Below are positions 63,989 to 64,000 of a stretch of 64,000 nt of DNA, piece by piece. A program made the translations under genes and the position numbers. Each line of letters starts with the position of its first letter. Position 1 is the first letter of the stretch. The DNA comes from Pyxidicoccus sp. MSG2 (GTDB lineage Bacteria; Myxococcota; Myxococcia; Myxococcales; Myxococcaceae), in contig NZ_JAPNKC010000001.1 in NCBI RefSeq assembly GCF_026626705.1, positions 310,001-374,000 on the forward strand, read 5' to 3'. Under the pieces are notes generated by a model, which was not told the origin of the DNA, searched no databases, and worked only from the letters and a program-made list of their open reading frames with translations.

Positions 63989-64000
63989 CAGCATCTCCTC

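Overview
The window looks like chromosomal DNA of a myxobacterium (Myxococcota, Myxococcus/Corallococcus type). This is inferred from very high G+C with G/C in nearly all wobble positions, a secreted repeat lipoprotein ending in a MYXO-CTERM-like Cys-Gly-Cys / hydrophobic / Arg tail, eukaryote-like Ser/Thr kinases and FHA proteins, and frequent GTG and TTG starts. No ribosomal RNA or other phylogenetic marker allows a species call.

Bases 1-33.4 kb are mostly ordinary housekeeping and regulatory genes: a DUF4388-like fragment, a penicillin-binding transpeptidase, an ABC-2 type permease/ATPase pair, a TusA-like protein, a protein with three DsbA-like domains, RidA, a RelA/SpoT enzyme, a zinc-ribbon FHA / Ser-Thr kinase / zinc-ribbon FHA group, a DksA-family protein, a diadenylate-cyclase-like protein, a MoxR/RavA ATPase + VWA + coiled-coil operon, a 1247-residue repeat lipoprotein, DnaK, a diacylglycerol-kinase-like protein, a methyltransferase, a DUF493 protein, a PIN-PhoH ATPase and GreB. 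The block ends with tRNA-Lys(UUU), tRNA-Glu(UUC) and a strong hairpin.

Bases 33.4-46.2 kb form an accessory island. Its core is a ribosomally synthesised peptide (RiPP) cluster: a radical-SAM maturase, a short precursor with a nitrile-hydratase-like leader and a Ser/Cys/His core, a fused E1-like/YcaO cyclodehydratase and a SagB-type dehydrogenase. This predicts an azole-bearing, possibly C-methylated peptide. A 1310-residue kinase-ATPase-TPR regulator converges on it and overlaps its last gene. On the right lie decayed IS3 and IS701-type insertion sequences and a frameshifted lipoprotein gene.

Bases 46.2-51.2 kb carry a Tat-exported M23-like protein with a repeat domain that looks like a six-bladed propeller, a phosphatidylserine-decarboxylase-family enzyme, a secreted CxxCH protein and an isochorismatase-family hydrolase.

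Bases 51.4-64.0 kb are one tightly packed minus-strand operon of 14 genes, several overlapping by 4 bases, which may continue beyond the right edge. It encodes an acyl carrier protein, FabZ, a metallo-beta-lactamase-fold hydrolase, two KS / KS-like pairs, a second hot-dog protein, an SDR-like protein and FabG. These are followed by an ABC transporter, a LolA-like periplasmic protein and a predicted outer-membrane beta-barrel. The best reading is a highly reducing type II fatty-acid/polyketide pathway coupled to its own envelope export route. The product is unknown.
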